From Alphaproteobacteria bacterium (GTDB lineage Bacteria > Pseudomonadota > Alphaproteobacteria > JAEULC01): DNA of 53,336 nt. Shown here piece by piece: positions 42,893 through 51,907 of this stretch; positions within the stretch are counted from its first letter, which is position 1, and each line of letters begins with the position of its first letter. The translations under genes and the position numbers were made by a program. The stretch is taken from NCBI GenBank assembly GCA_020846275.1, contig JADLEG010000176.1:1-53336 (forward strand), read 5' to 3'. Under the pieces are notes generated by a model that was given only the letters and a program-made list of their open reading frames with translations, made no database searches and was not told the DNA's origin.

Positions 42893-43483
42893 ATGTCCGC
42901 CTGGATACGCATGATCCCGCTCGACGAGGCGACCGGCCGCGTGAAGGAGATGTACGACAAGGTCAAGACGCCGCACGGCACGGTCGACAACGTGATGAAG
43001 GTCCACAGCATCCGGCCCGAGACGATGGACGGGCACTACGTGCTCTACAAGGCGGCGCTGCACTGCAAGGACAACAGCCTGAAGCTGTGGTTCCTCGAGG
43101 CCGTCGGCACCTACACCAGCATGATCAACAAGTGCGACTACAGCTTCACCAACCACTATCACAACGCCCGCGTGCTGATGGGCGACGACGCCAAGGCCGA
43201 GCGCATGCGCCGGGCCTTCGCCGAGGGCAAGCCCGAGAAAGTGTTCGAGGGCAAGGAGCTGGCGTTGCTGCGCTATGCCGGCAAGCTGACCGCGCGGCCC
43301 CAGGACATGGCCGAGAGCGACATCAAGGCGATCCGCGACGCCGGGGGCACCGACGAGGAGATCCTCGAGGTCAACCAGGTCTGCGCCTATTTCAACTACG
43401 CCAACCGGCTGCTCAACGGACTGGGGGTCACGCTGCAGGGGGACACGGTCGGCTACTACAAGGACGGGAAGGCGGACAAATAG
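42893..43483 (+). CDS. Carboxymuconolactone decarboxylase/AhpD-like protein with CxxS motif
   Basis: The 196-residue protein matches the peroxidase-related branch of the CMD/AhpD fold (MIPLDEATGRVKEMYDKV, HSIRPETMDGHYVLYKAAL). Canonical AhpD uses a CxxC pair with a nearby His; here the site reads NKCDYSFTNHYHN, so the second Cys is Ser while the His is kept. A dithiol peroxidase activity is therefore doubtful, and a monothiol or isomerase-like role is possible. It lies 12 bases after the permease gene and closes the oxygenase-transporter cluster. Confidence 0.82.
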   Translation: MSAWIRMIPLDEATGRVKEMYDKVKTPHGTVDNVMKVHSIRPETMDGHYVLYKAALHCKDNSLKLWFLEAVGTYTSMINKCDYSFTNHYHNARVLMGDDAKAERMRRAFAEGKPEKVFEGKELALLRYAGKLTARPQDMAESDIKAIRDAGGTDEEILEVNQVCAYFNYANRLLNGLGVTLQGDTVGYYKDGKADK

Positions 43484-43506
43484 GCATTCGCCTCAGCGCC
43501 CGCGCA

Positions 43507-43534
43507 TTGACTTGCGGCGGCGGCGTGCAATGAT
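43507..43534 (+). promoter_or_regulatory. Predicted promoter of the serine hydrolase genes
   Basis: TTGACT (43507-43512) and AATGAT (43529-43534) are 16 bases apart, and GGGAGGAT (43553-43560) lies just before the ATG at 43564. Confidence 0.45.
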
Positions 43535-43563
43535 CCTTCCGCCGCCCGCCCAGGGAGGATCGG

Positions 43564-44681
43564 ATGCGTTTGTCGCGCCGCGACCTCTGTTCCGGCATTC
43601 TTGGTGCGGGTGCCGCGCTCGCGCTGCCCCGTGCTGGCGCCCTGGCCGACGACAATCCCTTCGCCGCGGTCGATGCCGCGATCGACGCGCGTGTCCGGCA
43701 GACCAAGGGCCGCGGGCTGCTCGCGATCGCGCACCGCCGGCGACTGCAGCATGTCGCCGGCTTCGCCATGGACCGCGCCGGCGGCTACCCGATCTTCAGC
43801 ATCTCGAAGACCGTGACGGCACTGGCGCTCGCGACCCTGGCGCAGGACGGTCGCCTGTCGTTCGACGATGCGCTGGAGCGCCACCTGGGCGGCCCGATGA
43901 AGAGGCTCGGCCCGCCGGTCGATCCGCGCTTCGCCGGGGTCACGGTCGGCCAGCTCGTCACCCACACGGCGGGAATCCTGTCGAGCACCGAGGACGACGA
44001 CCTGATGAGCCGCCGCAGCCTCGCCCGCATCAATCCCGACCGGCGCAGCGTCCGGCGCGACGATGTGCTGGCGTTGCTCCTGAAGCAGAAGCTGCCGCGC
44101 GCCCCCGGCGAAGTCTATGCGTACAGCAACATGGGCTACGTGGTGCTGGGCTCGGTGATCGAGGCCGTCGCCGGACAGCCTTACGAGGACTACTGCCGCG
44201 CGCGGGTGCTGAAGCCGCTCGGGCTCGCGCGGCCGGCGATCGATCCCGATCTGCGCTACGGCGATTCCTACCTGGGCTGGCGCATGACGGGCCCGAGGTG
44301 CTGCGGCTGCTCGAGGCGTACGAGGAGAACGACGCGCGCGTGCTGGGTCCGGCGATGCACGACTTCGCCGGAAAGCCCCACAACTCCTGGATCTCCGACC
44401 AGAAGACCTCGTTCTATTCGCTCGGCGTGTTCGCGCGCCGCGGCGCGTCCGGGGCGCTCACCTGGTGGAACAACGGGTACGGTCAGGGCACCGACCTCGA
44501 CACCTCGATTTCCACCCTGGCCTCGCGCGGCACGGGCGGCGTCTCCGCCGTGTGGATGGTTGCGCCCCGGCTGGAACGCGACAAATACTATGAATTCGAC
44601 CGGGCGGTCTGGACGCCGCTGCGCGAGATCAAGGCCTGGCCCGACCGGAACCTCTATCCCGAATTCGGACTTCAGACATGA
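43564..44681 (+). pseudogene. Tat-exported beta-lactamase-family serine hydrolase with a frameshift
   Basis: The first frame starts with a twin-arginine signal (LSRRDLCSGILGAGAALAL) and contains the catalytic SxxK (FSISKTVTALAL) and YxN (YSNMGYVVLG) motifs of class C beta-lactamase-like hydrolases. It breaks near 44287 after GWRMTG; the sense resumes in another frame with PEVLRLLEAYEEND and runs to LYPEFGLQT at 44681. One missing base explains the shift, and restoring it gives 372 residues, nearly the length of the adjacent paralogue. The third catalytic motif (K/H-T-G) is replaced by WNNG. Either the gene is recently inactivated or the base is a sequencing error. Confidence 0.82.
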
Positions 44682-45799
44682 CGACCCGACGCCGCTTCCT
44701 CGCCGGTTCCGCCGCCGCGCTGACCGTCGCGCCCCTCGCGGGCCGCGCCCAGGCGCAGGCCGGCGCCTTCGCCCAGGTCGATGCCGTCATCTCGGCCCAG
44801 GTGGCCAAGCTCGGCGGGTCGGGGATGATCGCCGTCGTCAAGGACCGCCGGCTGGTGCACGCCGCCGGCTTCGGCGGCATGGACCCCAAGGACCGCTACC
44901 GCGTCTTCAGCCTGTCGAAATCCATCACCGGCCTCGCCGTGGCGAAGCTCGCGGCCGAGGGCAAGCTCGACCTCGACCAGCCGATCTCCCGCTATGTCGG
45001 CGCGGCGTTGCAGAAATACGGCCCGCCGGCCGACAGCCGCGTGCCCAATGTCACCGTGCGCCAGACCATGATCCATATGGGCGGCTTCGCCAGCAACGAG
45101 CGCGAGGACGATCCGGTGATCCTGGGCAAGGACCGGTTCGTGCCGCCGAAGGGACGCGAACGCGACCCGCGCTCCTGGCGCAAGGAGGACGTGCTGCCGT
45201 CGATCCTCAAGCGGCAACTCGATGCGCCGCCCGGCACCCAGTACATCTATTCCAACGCGGGATACGTGATCCTCGGCCTGATCGTCGAGGCGGCGAGCGG
45301 CAGGAGCTACGAGGACTATTGCCGCGAGGCCGTGTTCAAGCCGGCCGGGCTGCCGCTGCCGACGATCGAGCCGGACCGGCGCTATGTCGACAGCGTGTCG
45401 GGCTGGCAGATGACGCCGGCCGAGGTGATGAAGATGTGGGCGGTCTACGAGCCCGACGATACGCGCGTGCTGACGCCCGAGATGCGCCAGCAGGTCGTCG
45501 CCCCGACGCCCGCCTTCATCAACGAACAGCGCCGCAGCTACTACACCTACGGCATCTGCTTCCAGGAGTTCCGCCCGGGCAGCTTTATCTGGTTCCATAC
45601 CGGCCGCAACCAGTTCGGGCCGAAGGACCAGCAGCTCGTCACCTTCGCCACGCATGGGCCCACCATCTCGATGGTCTGGGCGGTTCGCCCCGCGCTGAAC
45701 TTCCAGGGGCTGACCGCGCTTGACCGCGACCTTTGGGTCGCCCTGCGGGCCGTCACGGACTGGCCGGCGCATGATCTCTATCCGCAGTACGGCTTCTAG
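44678..45799 (+). CDS. Tat-exported beta-lactamase-family serine hydrolase
   Basis: The 373-residue protein is the intact paralogue of the preceding gene. A twin-arginine signal (TTRRRFLAGSAAALTVAPL) is followed by SxxK at S78-K81 (FSLSKSITGLAVAKL), YxN in YSNAGYVILGLIVEAASG and HTG in IWFHTGRNQFG. Family members include esterases, DD-peptidases and beta-lactamases; which applies is unknown. The ATG overlaps the preceding stop, and the 3' end overlaps the CHAT gene start by 29 bases, so all three are probably translated from one message. Confidence 0.9.
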   Translation: MTTRRRFLAGSAAALTVAPLAGRAQAQAGAFAQVDAVISAQVAKLGGSGMIAVVKDRRLVHAAGFGGMDPKDRYRVFSLSKSITGLAVAKLAAEGKLDLDQPISRYVGAALQKYGPPADSRVPNVTVRQTMIHMGGFASNEREDDPVILGKDRFVPPKGRERDPRSWRKEDVLPSILKRQLDAPPGTQYIYSNAGYVILGLIVEAASGRSYEDYCREAVFKPAGLPLPTIEPDRRYVDSVSGWQMTPAEVMKMWAVYEPDDTRVLTPEMRQQVVAPTPAFINEQRRSYYTYGICFQEFRPGSFIWFHTGRNQFGPKDQQLVTFATHGPTISMVWAVRPALNFQGLTALDRDLWVALRAVTDWPAHDLYPQYGF

Positions 45800-48092
45800 C
45801 CTCGCTCTCGCGCTGGGCCTGGCGCTGGCTTCGCCGGCCGCCTGGGCGGGCGTCGGCAATGCCGACAGCTCCGCCGGCGAGGACGACGACGCCCCCGCGG
45901 CGCCAACGGCACCGACCACGTCCGCTACGACCGCGCCAGCGCCATCGGCGACCACGGTGGCGACCGCCGTGCCCGTCGCGCCGATCGCCGTGGCGGTCGC
46001 GGCCGCGGCGCTGTCGGCCGGCGGCGACGGGCGCTGCCTGGGCGGCCAGCCGGCCTCGGGCCGGCCGGCGCCGCCGCCACGGAACGCCGCGGCGGCCCAG
46101 GCGGTGGGCGAAGCCGATGCCGTGGTCCGCATCGCCGCGGAGGGGCGCGCGTTGCTGGCGGTCGAGGCGAAGCCGCTCGACGCCGTCAGCTATTGCAGCG
46201 CGTCGGGCGCGCTGGCCGATCGCGGCGAATATCGCGCCGCGATCCAGGCGGCCGGCATGGCGCTGTTCCTCGGCCAGCAATACGGCGACAAGACCCTGCT
46301 GGCGCATGCCGCGCGCGGCCTCGCCTATGCCTACAGCCTGGCGGGCGCGCTCGACCAGGCTGAGCGCTGGGCCGACGAGACGCTGCGCTTCGCCGCCCGG
46401 CTGAAGGATGCGCGCGCGGGCGAGGCGCTCCACGCGCCGGCGCTGAAGGTGAAGGGCGACGTGGCGCTGCGCCAGGGCCGCGCGGCCGAGGCGGCCACGC
46501 TCTATCGCCAGGCCCTGGCGAAGCTGGGCCAGAGCGCGCTGAAGCCCTGGTACACGGTCGCGCTGGCGCAGGCCGCGCTGGCCCAGGGCCAGGCGGCGCG
46601 CGCGGCGCAGTCCCTTGCCGAGGCGCGCCGCGATGCGCCGCCGGCGCTGCTGCCGGCGCTGGGGCGCGCCGAAGCCGAGGTCGCGCTGAAGCAGGGCGAT
46701 GCCGCCCGCGCGGCCTCGCTGTTCAAGGTCGCGGCCGATGCGGCCGGCGACGACGCCTATGTGCGGATGTGGTCGCTGCACGGGCTCGGCCGGGCGCAGC
46801 GCGCGGGCGGGAACAAGATCGCCGCGCTGGCGTCCTTTGTCGAAGCGGCCCAGTCCGCCGACGCCGTGCGCGGGCGCTTCCGCAGCGAGGAGTTCAAGTC
46901 CGGCTTCTTCGGCTCCGCGCAGGATATCTTCGACGATGCCGTCGCCGCCGCGGCCGATGCCGGAACGGCCGAACAGGCGCTCGACTTGAGCGAGCGCAGC
47001 CGGTCGCGGGCGCTGCTCGATCTCCTGATCGGCCGCGTGCAGCCCGCGGGCGCGGGCCTCACCTTCGTCGATCGCGTCGCCGCGGCCGAGCCGGTCGCGG
47101 CGTTGCGGCCCTACCTGCCGCGCGACGCGGCGGTCGTGGTCTATCACGTGCTCGATGAACAGAGCATCGCCTGGGTGCTGCGCGCCGGCGAGATCCGCCA
47201 GGTCGTGCTTCCGACCGGGCGGCGGGCGCTCGGTCCCCGGATCGCCGAGCTGCTGGAGGCGATCCGCGGCGACGCGCGCGACGTCGCGCCGCGCGCGGCC
47301 GCGCTCAACGCCGCGCTGGTGGCGCCGCTCGACCTCAGGTCCGACGAGCCGATGCTCGCGGTCGCGCATGACGTGCTCTACCTGCTGCCGTTCGGCGCGC
47401 TTCATGACGGCAAGGCCTGGCTGGTCGAGCGTCGTGCCGTCGCCAGCCTGCCCTCGCTCAACGCGCTCGCCGCCCTGGTGCGCGCGCCGCCGGCGGCAAG
47501 CGGCGGCGCGCTGGTGATGGGCAACCCCGATCTCGGCGACGCCGCCTACGACCTGCCGGCGGCGGGGCAGGAGGCGGCGGCGATCGCGCAGCGGCTCAAG
47601 GGCGCCGTGCTCTATACCCGCGGCCAGGCGACGCGCGAGCGGCTGGCGGCCGAGGCGCCGGGGCGGCGCCTGATCCACATCGCGGCGCATGCCACGGTGG
47701 ACGAGCTCGATCCGCTCGCATCGCCGCTCTACCTCGCGGGCAACGGCACGCAGGCCGCGATGACCGCGCGCGACTTCTATTCGATCGACCTGCGCCAGGC
47801 GCGGTTGATCGCGCTCAGCGCCTGCGAGACGGGCTTGGGCAAGGTCGGCCGCGGCAACGAGTTCTGGGGCTTCCAGCGCACCGTCATGGGGGCCGGCGCG
47901 CGCGGCCTGCTGGTCAGCCTGTGGCCGGTCGAGGACGAGGCGACCGCGGCGCTGATGGCGCGGTTCTATGAACTGGTCGGAACGCGCCCGGCGATGACGG
48001 CGCTGCGCCAGGCGCAGCTCGACCTGCTGCGGCAATATCGCGACCGGCCGATCCTGTGGGCCGGCTTCATGCTGGCCGGCGACTGGCGCTGA
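45771..48092 (+). CDS. Exported TPR-CHAT caspase-like protein
   Basis: The 773-residue protein has a signal peptide (cleavage after AWA, about residue 26), an Ala/Pro/Thr/Val-rich low-complexity region (about 35-105), helical TPR-like repeats (about 125-395; EYRAAIQAAGMALFLGQQYG, RQGRAAEAATLYRQALAKLG) and a C-terminal CHAT domain (about 470-773). The protease dyad is present: H640 (LIHIAAHATVDELD) and C685 (ALSACETGLG). CHAT proteins are caspase-like proteases; TPR-CHAT proteins appear in defence and cell-death systems, but an exported one probably works in the periplasm. The ATG lies inside the upstream hydrolase gene and is chosen because the signal peptide begins there. Confidence 0.88.
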   Translation: MISIRSTASSLALALGLALASPAAWAGVGNADSSAGEDDDAPAAPTAPTTSATTAPAPSATTVATAVPVAPIAVAVAAAALSAGGDGRCLGGQPASGRPAPPPRNAAAAQAVGEADAVVRIAAEGRALLAVEAKPLDAVSYCSASGALADRGEYRAAIQAAGMALFLGQQYGDKTLLAHAARGLAYAYSLAGALDQAERWADETLRFAARLKDARAGEALHAPALKVKGDVALRQGRAAEAATLYRQALAKLGQSALKPWYTVALAQAALAQGQAARAAQSLAEARRDAPPALLPALGRAEAEVALKQGDAARAASLFKVAADAAGDDAYVRMWSLHGLGRAQRAGGNKIAALASFVEAAQSADAVRGRFRSEEFKSGFFGSAQDIFDDAVAAAADAGTAEQALDLSERSRSRALLDLLIGRVQPAGAGLTFVDRVAAAEPVAALRPYLPRDAAVVVYHVLDEQSIAWVLRAGEIRQVVLPTGRRALGPRIAELLEAIRGDARDVAPRAAALNAALVAPLDLRSDEPMLAVAHDVLYLLPFGALHDGKAWLVERRAVASLPSLNALAALVRAPPAASGGALVMGNPDLGDAAYDLPAAGQEAAAIAQRLKGAVLYTRGQATRERLAAEAPGRRLIHIAAHATVDELDPLASPLYLAGNGTQAAMTARDFYSIDLRQARLIALSACETGLGKVGRGNEFWGFQRTVMGAGARGLLVSLWPVEDEATAALMARFYELVGTRPAMTALRQAQLDLLRQYRDRPILWAGFMLAGDWR

Positions 48093-48130
48093 GCCGCGCG
48101 CGGCCGGCGCCCGCATTAAATCGATTACAC

Positions 48131-48158
48131 TTGCAATTCCCGTCCGGGGGACTAAATC
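48131..48158 (+). promoter_or_regulatory. Predicted promoter of the Gld-like ABC operon
   Basis: TTGCAA (48131-48136) and TAAATC (48153-48158) are separated by 16 bases in an AT-rich patch, giving a leader of roughly 50 bases before the ATG at 48217. Confidence 0.5.
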
Positions 48159-48216
48159 ACCGTCGCTTCGGCGGGAAGCAGCGTAGTGCGAGAACGATCG
48201 GGGAACGGGTTTCGGC

Positions 48217-49185
48217 ATGGCTGAGCCGATGATCGAGATCGACAACCTCGGCAAGCGCTTTGGCGCGATCGTCGCGGTGGACGGAATTTCCCTGAAGGTC
48301 GCGCGCGGCGAGGTGCTGGGGTTCCTCGGCCCCAACGGCGCCGGCAAGTCGACCACGATGAAGATGGTGGCGGGCTTCCTGTCGCCCACCAGCGGCACCG
48401 CGCGGGTCTGCGGCTTCGACGTGGTCGAGCATCCGATCGAGGTCAAGCGCCGCATCGGCTACCTGCCCGAGGGCGCGCCCGCCTATCCCGACATGACGGC
48501 CGAGGGCTTCCTGCGCTTCTGCGCCGACGTGCGCGGCATCGCCGCCGGCGAGCGCGCGGCGCGCGTCGGCCGCGCGGTCGAGCTGACGCAGCTCGCCTCG
48601 GTGCTGTATCAGCCGATCGAAACCCTCTCCAAGGGCTTCAAGCGCCGCGTCGGCCTGGCCCAGGCGCTGCTGCACGATCCCGAGGTGCTGATCCTCGACG
48701 AGCCGACCGACGGGCTCGACCCCAACCAGAAGCACGAGGTGCGCGGCCTGATCCGCGCCATGGCGGCCGAGAAGGCGATCGTGATCTCGACCCACATCCT
48801 GGAAGAGGTCGACGCCGTGTGCTCGCGCGCCGTGGTGATCGCCGGCGGAAAGCTGGTCGCCGACGGAACCCCGGCGGAATACGAGGCGCTGTCGCGCCAC
48901 CACAACGCCGTGTCGGTCACGCTGCCGGCCGCCAGGTCCGCCGAGGCGCGAGACGCGATCAAGTCGATGGCGGGCGTCGCGGACGTCGAGCTCGCGGACG
49001 GGGGCGAAGGCCGCGTGCGCCTGGTCGTGATGCCGAAGCGCGGCCAGGAGATCGCCCAGACGCTGCGCGGCCTGTGCGCCGACAAGGACTGGCCGATCAG
49101 CGAATTCCACGTCGAGCGCGGCAAGCTCGACGACGTGTTCCGCGCCATCACCACCGCCAAGGGCAAGGAGCAGCCCCATGCGTGA
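48217..49185 (+). CDS. ABC-2-type ATP-binding protein (GldA-like)
   Basis: The 322-residue ATPase has Walker A (LGPNGAGKSTTMKMVAG, about 37-50), the Q-loop segment YLPEGAPAYPDMTAEGFL, the signature LSKGFKRRVGLAQALL, Walker B LILDEPTDGLDPNQ and switch His STHILEEVDAV. A C-terminal extension of about 90 residues follows the core. The order with the permease and GldG-like protein matches the gldA-gldF-gldG module, found in many non-gliding bacteria as a generic exporter of unknown cargo. Gliding should not be inferred. It overlaps the permease gene by 8 bases. Confidence 0.92.
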   Translation: MAEPMIEIDNLGKRFGAIVAVDGISLKVARGEVLGFLGPNGAGKSTTMKMVAGFLSPTSGTARVCGFDVVEHPIEVKRRIGYLPEGAPAYPDMTAEGFLRFCADVRGIAAGERAARVGRAVELTQLASVLYQPIETLSKGFKRRVGLAQALLHDPEVLILDEPTDGLDPNQKHEVRGLIRAMAAEKAIVISTHILEEVDAVCSRAVVIAGGKLVADGTPAEYEALSRHHNAVSVTLPAARSAEARDAIKSMAGVADVELADGGEGRVRLVVMPKRGQEIAQTLRGLCADKDWPISEFHVERGKLDDVFRAITTAKGKEQPHA

Positions 49186-49912
49186 GACCCTGGCGGTCTT
49201 CCGGCGCGAGTTCGCCGCCTATTTCGCCACGCCGCTCGCCTATGTGTTCATCGTCATCTTCCTGGTGCTGGCCGGGGCGGTGACGTTCTTCCTCGGCAAC
49301 TTCTTCGCCCGCGGCCAGGCCGACCTCGAACCCTTCTTCATGTTCCATCCCTGGCTCTACCTGTTCCTGATCCCGGCGATCGGCATGCGGCTGTGGGCCG
49401 AGGAGCGCAAGAGCGGCACGATCGAGCTGCTCTTGACCCTGCCGATCTCGCTGACCGGCGCGGTGATCGCGAAATATCTCGCGGCATGGGCCTTCGCCGG
49501 CGTGGCGCTGGCGCTTACCTTTCCGTTCTGGATCACGGTCAACTACCTGGGATCGCCCGACAACGGCGCGATCCTGGCCGGCTACATGGGCAGCTTCGTG
49601 CTGGCGGGCGCGTACCTGGCGATCGGCGTGTGCCTGTCGGCGCTGACGCGAAACCAGGTGATCGCCTTCGTCGTGGCCTGCGCGGTGTGCTTCATCTTCA
49701 CGGTCAGCGGCACGTCGGTCGTGCTCAACTTCTTCTCCGGCTGGGCGCCGCGGCTGATGGTCGACACGATCGCCTCGTTCAGCTTCATGACGCACTACCA
49801 GGCGATCACGCGCGGCGTCATCGACCTGCGCGACGTCGTGTTCTTCGGCTCGCTGGTGGCGTTCTGCCTTTACGCCAACGTCGTGATCGTCGAATGGAAG
49901 AAGGGGGGCTGA
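49178..49912 (+). CDS. ABC-2-type permease (GldF-like)
   Basis: The 244-residue membrane subunit has six hydrophobic segments; FRREFAAYFATPLAYVFIVI and IPAIGMRLWAEERKSGTIELLLTLP are typical of the GldF/NosY-like ABC-2 permeases. The W-EE-K-GT motif marks the loop that meets the ATPase. It is coupled to the ATPase gene upstream by overlap, and the GldG-like gene begins 5 bases after its stop. Confidence 0.92.
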   Translation: MRETLAVFRREFAAYFATPLAYVFIVIFLVLAGAVTFFLGNFFARGQADLEPFFMFHPWLYLFLIPAIGMRLWAEERKSGTIELLLTLPISLTGAVIAKYLAAWAFAGVALALTFPFWITVNYLGSPDNGAILAGYMGSFVLAGAYLAIGVCLSALTRNQVIAFVVACAVCFIFTVSGTSVVLNFFSGWAPRLMVDTIASFSFMTHYQAITRGVIDLRDVVFFGSLVAFCLYANVVIVEWKKGG

Positions 49913-49917
49913 GCGCG

Positions 49918-51888
49918 ATGGCCGAGCCCTCCCTACCGACCAATCGTACCGCGCTGCTGCGCCGCCGCAACTCGCTGATCGCGCTCGGCCTGTCGGCGAT
50001 CCTGTTCGTCGCCGTCAACGTGCTGGCCCAGGGGCTGCTGACCGGCGCGCGGCTCGATCTCACCAAGGACAAGCTGTTCACCCTGTCGCCCGGCACGCGC
50101 GCGATCCTCGGGCGCATCGACGAGCCGGTGACGCTGCGCTACTTCTTCTCCGAGCGGCTGGGCCGCGAGATCCCGACCTATGCCGCCTATGGCAAGCGCG
50201 TGCAGGACATGCTGGGCGAGTTCGCCGTCGCCTCGCGCGGCCGGCTGATCGTCGAGACCTACGACCCGCAGCCCTTCTCCGACGTCGAGGACCGCGCCGT
50301 CGCCCTTGGCATGCAGGCCGTGCCGATCGACCAGGGCGGCGAGCAGGTCTTCTTCGGCCTATCGGGCTCGAACTCGACCGACGACAAGGAGACGATCGCG
50401 TTCCTGGCGCCCGAGCGCGAGCGCTTCCTGGAATACGACCTGGCGAAGATGGTGCAGTCCCTTGCCAACCCGAAGCGCAAGGTGGTGGGGCTGATCACCG
50501 ACCTGCCGCTCGAGGGCGACATGATGATGATGATGCGGGGCATGCCGACGCAGCCCTGGTACGTCATGGAGACGCTGCGCCAGATGTTCGAAGTGCGCAC
50601 GCTGGCCGGCGACATCGACCGCGTGCCCGACGATGTCGACGTGGTGATGCTGGCGCATCCCAAGACGCTCGGCGACAAGGCGCAGTACGCGATCGACCAG
50701 TTCGTGCTGAAGGGCGGCCGCGCGCTGGTGTTCGTCGATCCCTATGCCGAGTCCGAGGCCGGGCGGCCCAACATGATGGGCGGCCCGCCCAAGGCCGGCG
50801 CGTCCGACCTGCCCAAGCTGTTCCAGGCCTGGGGCGTCGAGATGGTCAAGGACAAGATCGCCGGCGACCGCGCCAATGCGCGGCGCGTCAATGCCGGGTC
50901 GGCCGGGCGCGTGGTGCCGGCCGACTACCTGGCGTGGCTCACGATGCGCCAGGGCAACATCAACCAGGACGACCCGCTGATGAGCAATATCGGCCAGGTC
51001 AACATGGCCTCGGCCGGCATCCTGAAGAAGCGCGAGGGCGCCACGACGAAGATGGAGCCGCTCATCACCACCTCGCCGCAGTCGATGGCGGTCGACGTGG
51101 CGAAGCTCACGGGCGGGCCGGGCGGCCAGCCGGACGTGGTGGGCATCCTGCGCGAGTTCAAACCGGGGCTCGAGGGGCTGGTGCTCGCCGCGCGGGTGAC
51201 CGGCGACGCGGCCACCGCCTTCCCCGACGGGCCGCCGAAGCCGAAGGAAGGCGAGGCCGCCGCGGCCTCGGCGCCGAAGCCGGACGAGAAGCCGTTGCCG
51301 CCGCAGCTCATGAAGTCGCAGAAGCCGATCAACGTGATCGTCGTCGCCGACACCGACCTGCTCGACGACCGCTTCTGGGTGCAGGTGCAGGATTTCTTCG
51401 GCCAGCGCCTGGCCGTGCCCACGGCCAACAACGCCGACATGGTCGCCAACGCGCTGGACTTCCTGGCCGGCGGCGGCGAGCTGGTCGGCCTGCGCGGCCG
51501 CGGCACCTCGGTCCGGCCGTTCGAGGTCGTGCGCGCGATCGAGCGCGACGCCGAGGCGCGCCTGCGCGGCACCGAGCGCGAATTGCAGGACAAGCTCAAC
51601 GAGGTGAAGAAGAACCTGCGCGACGCCGAGACCGGCGACAAGACGGGCAGCACCGCCAGCCTGACCCCGCAGCAGCAGCAGACGATCGAGAAGTTCCGCG
51701 CCGAGATGCTGGACACCCGCAAGCAGCTTCGCGAGGTGCAGCTCGGGCTCAGGCGCGATGTCGACCGCCTCGAGGCGGTGCTGCGCTTCATCAATATCGG
51801 TCTGGTGCCGATCGTGGTGGCGCTGATCGCGCTGGCGGTCGGCGCGGTGCGCCTGGCGCGCCGCCGGCGCCGCGCGGCCCACGCCTGA
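49918..51888 (+). CDS. GldG-like ABC auxiliary protein
   Basis: The 656-residue protein has an N-terminal membrane anchor (about 20-40), a large periplasmic part of the ABC_transp_aux/GldG family (LTKDKLFTLSPGTRAILGRI; VVGLITDLPLEGDM; VMLAHPKTLGDKAQYAIDQF), a coiled-coil-like charged stretch (about 545-615, rich in Glu, Lys, Arg and Gln) and a C-terminal membrane helix (about 628-648). It also contains a Pro/Ala/Lys-rich spacer near residue 440. Its role is likely to link the exporter to a periplasmic partner, possibly the next gene product. The start at 49918 fits the anchor. Confidence 0.88.
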   Translation: MAEPSLPTNRTALLRRRNSLIALGLSAILFVAVNVLAQGLLTGARLDLTKDKLFTLSPGTRAILGRIDEPVTLRYFFSERLGREIPTYAAYGKRVQDMLGEFAVASRGRLIVETYDPQPFSDVEDRAVALGMQAVPIDQGGEQVFFGLSGSNSTDDKETIAFLAPERERFLEYDLAKMVQSLANPKRKVVGLITDLPLEGDMMMMMRGMPTQPWYVMETLRQMFEVRTLAGDIDRVPDDVDVVMLAHPKTLGDKAQYAIDQFVLKGGRALVFVDPYAESEAGRPNMMGGPPKAGASDLPKLFQAWGVEMVKDKIAGDRANARRVNAGSAGRVVPADYLAWLTMRQGNINQDDPLMSNIGQVNMASAGILKKREGATTKMEPLITTSPQSMAVDVAKLTGGPGGQPDVVGILREFKPGLEGLVLAARVTGDAATAFPDGPPKPKEGEAAAASAPKPDEKPLPPQLMKSQKPINVIVVADTDLLDDRFWVQVQDFFGQRLAVPTANNADMVANALDFLAGGGELVGLRGRGTSVRPFEVVRAIERDAEARLRGTERELQDKLNEVKKNLRDAETGDKTGSTASLTPQQQQTIEKFRAEMLDTRKQLREVQLGLRRDVDRLEAVLRFINIGLVPIVVALIALAVGAVRLARRRRRAAHA

Positions 51889-51907
51889 TGGCAGAGGAGC
51901 GGCGGCG

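Noticed and set aside
43564..45799. Beta-lactam resistance genes
   Set aside because: SxxK and YxN motifs are shared by many esterases and peptidases; nothing here is specific to antibiotic hydrolysis.
45771..48092. A CHAT-based antiphage system of the gRAMP/Craspase type
   Set aside because: There is no CRISPR array or Cas gene in the window, and the CHAT protein has a signal peptide that would remove it from the cytoplasm.
48217..49912. Gliding motility, from the GldA/GldF/GldG-like genes
   Set aside because: These modules are widespread in non-gliding bacteria, and no other gliding genes are present.
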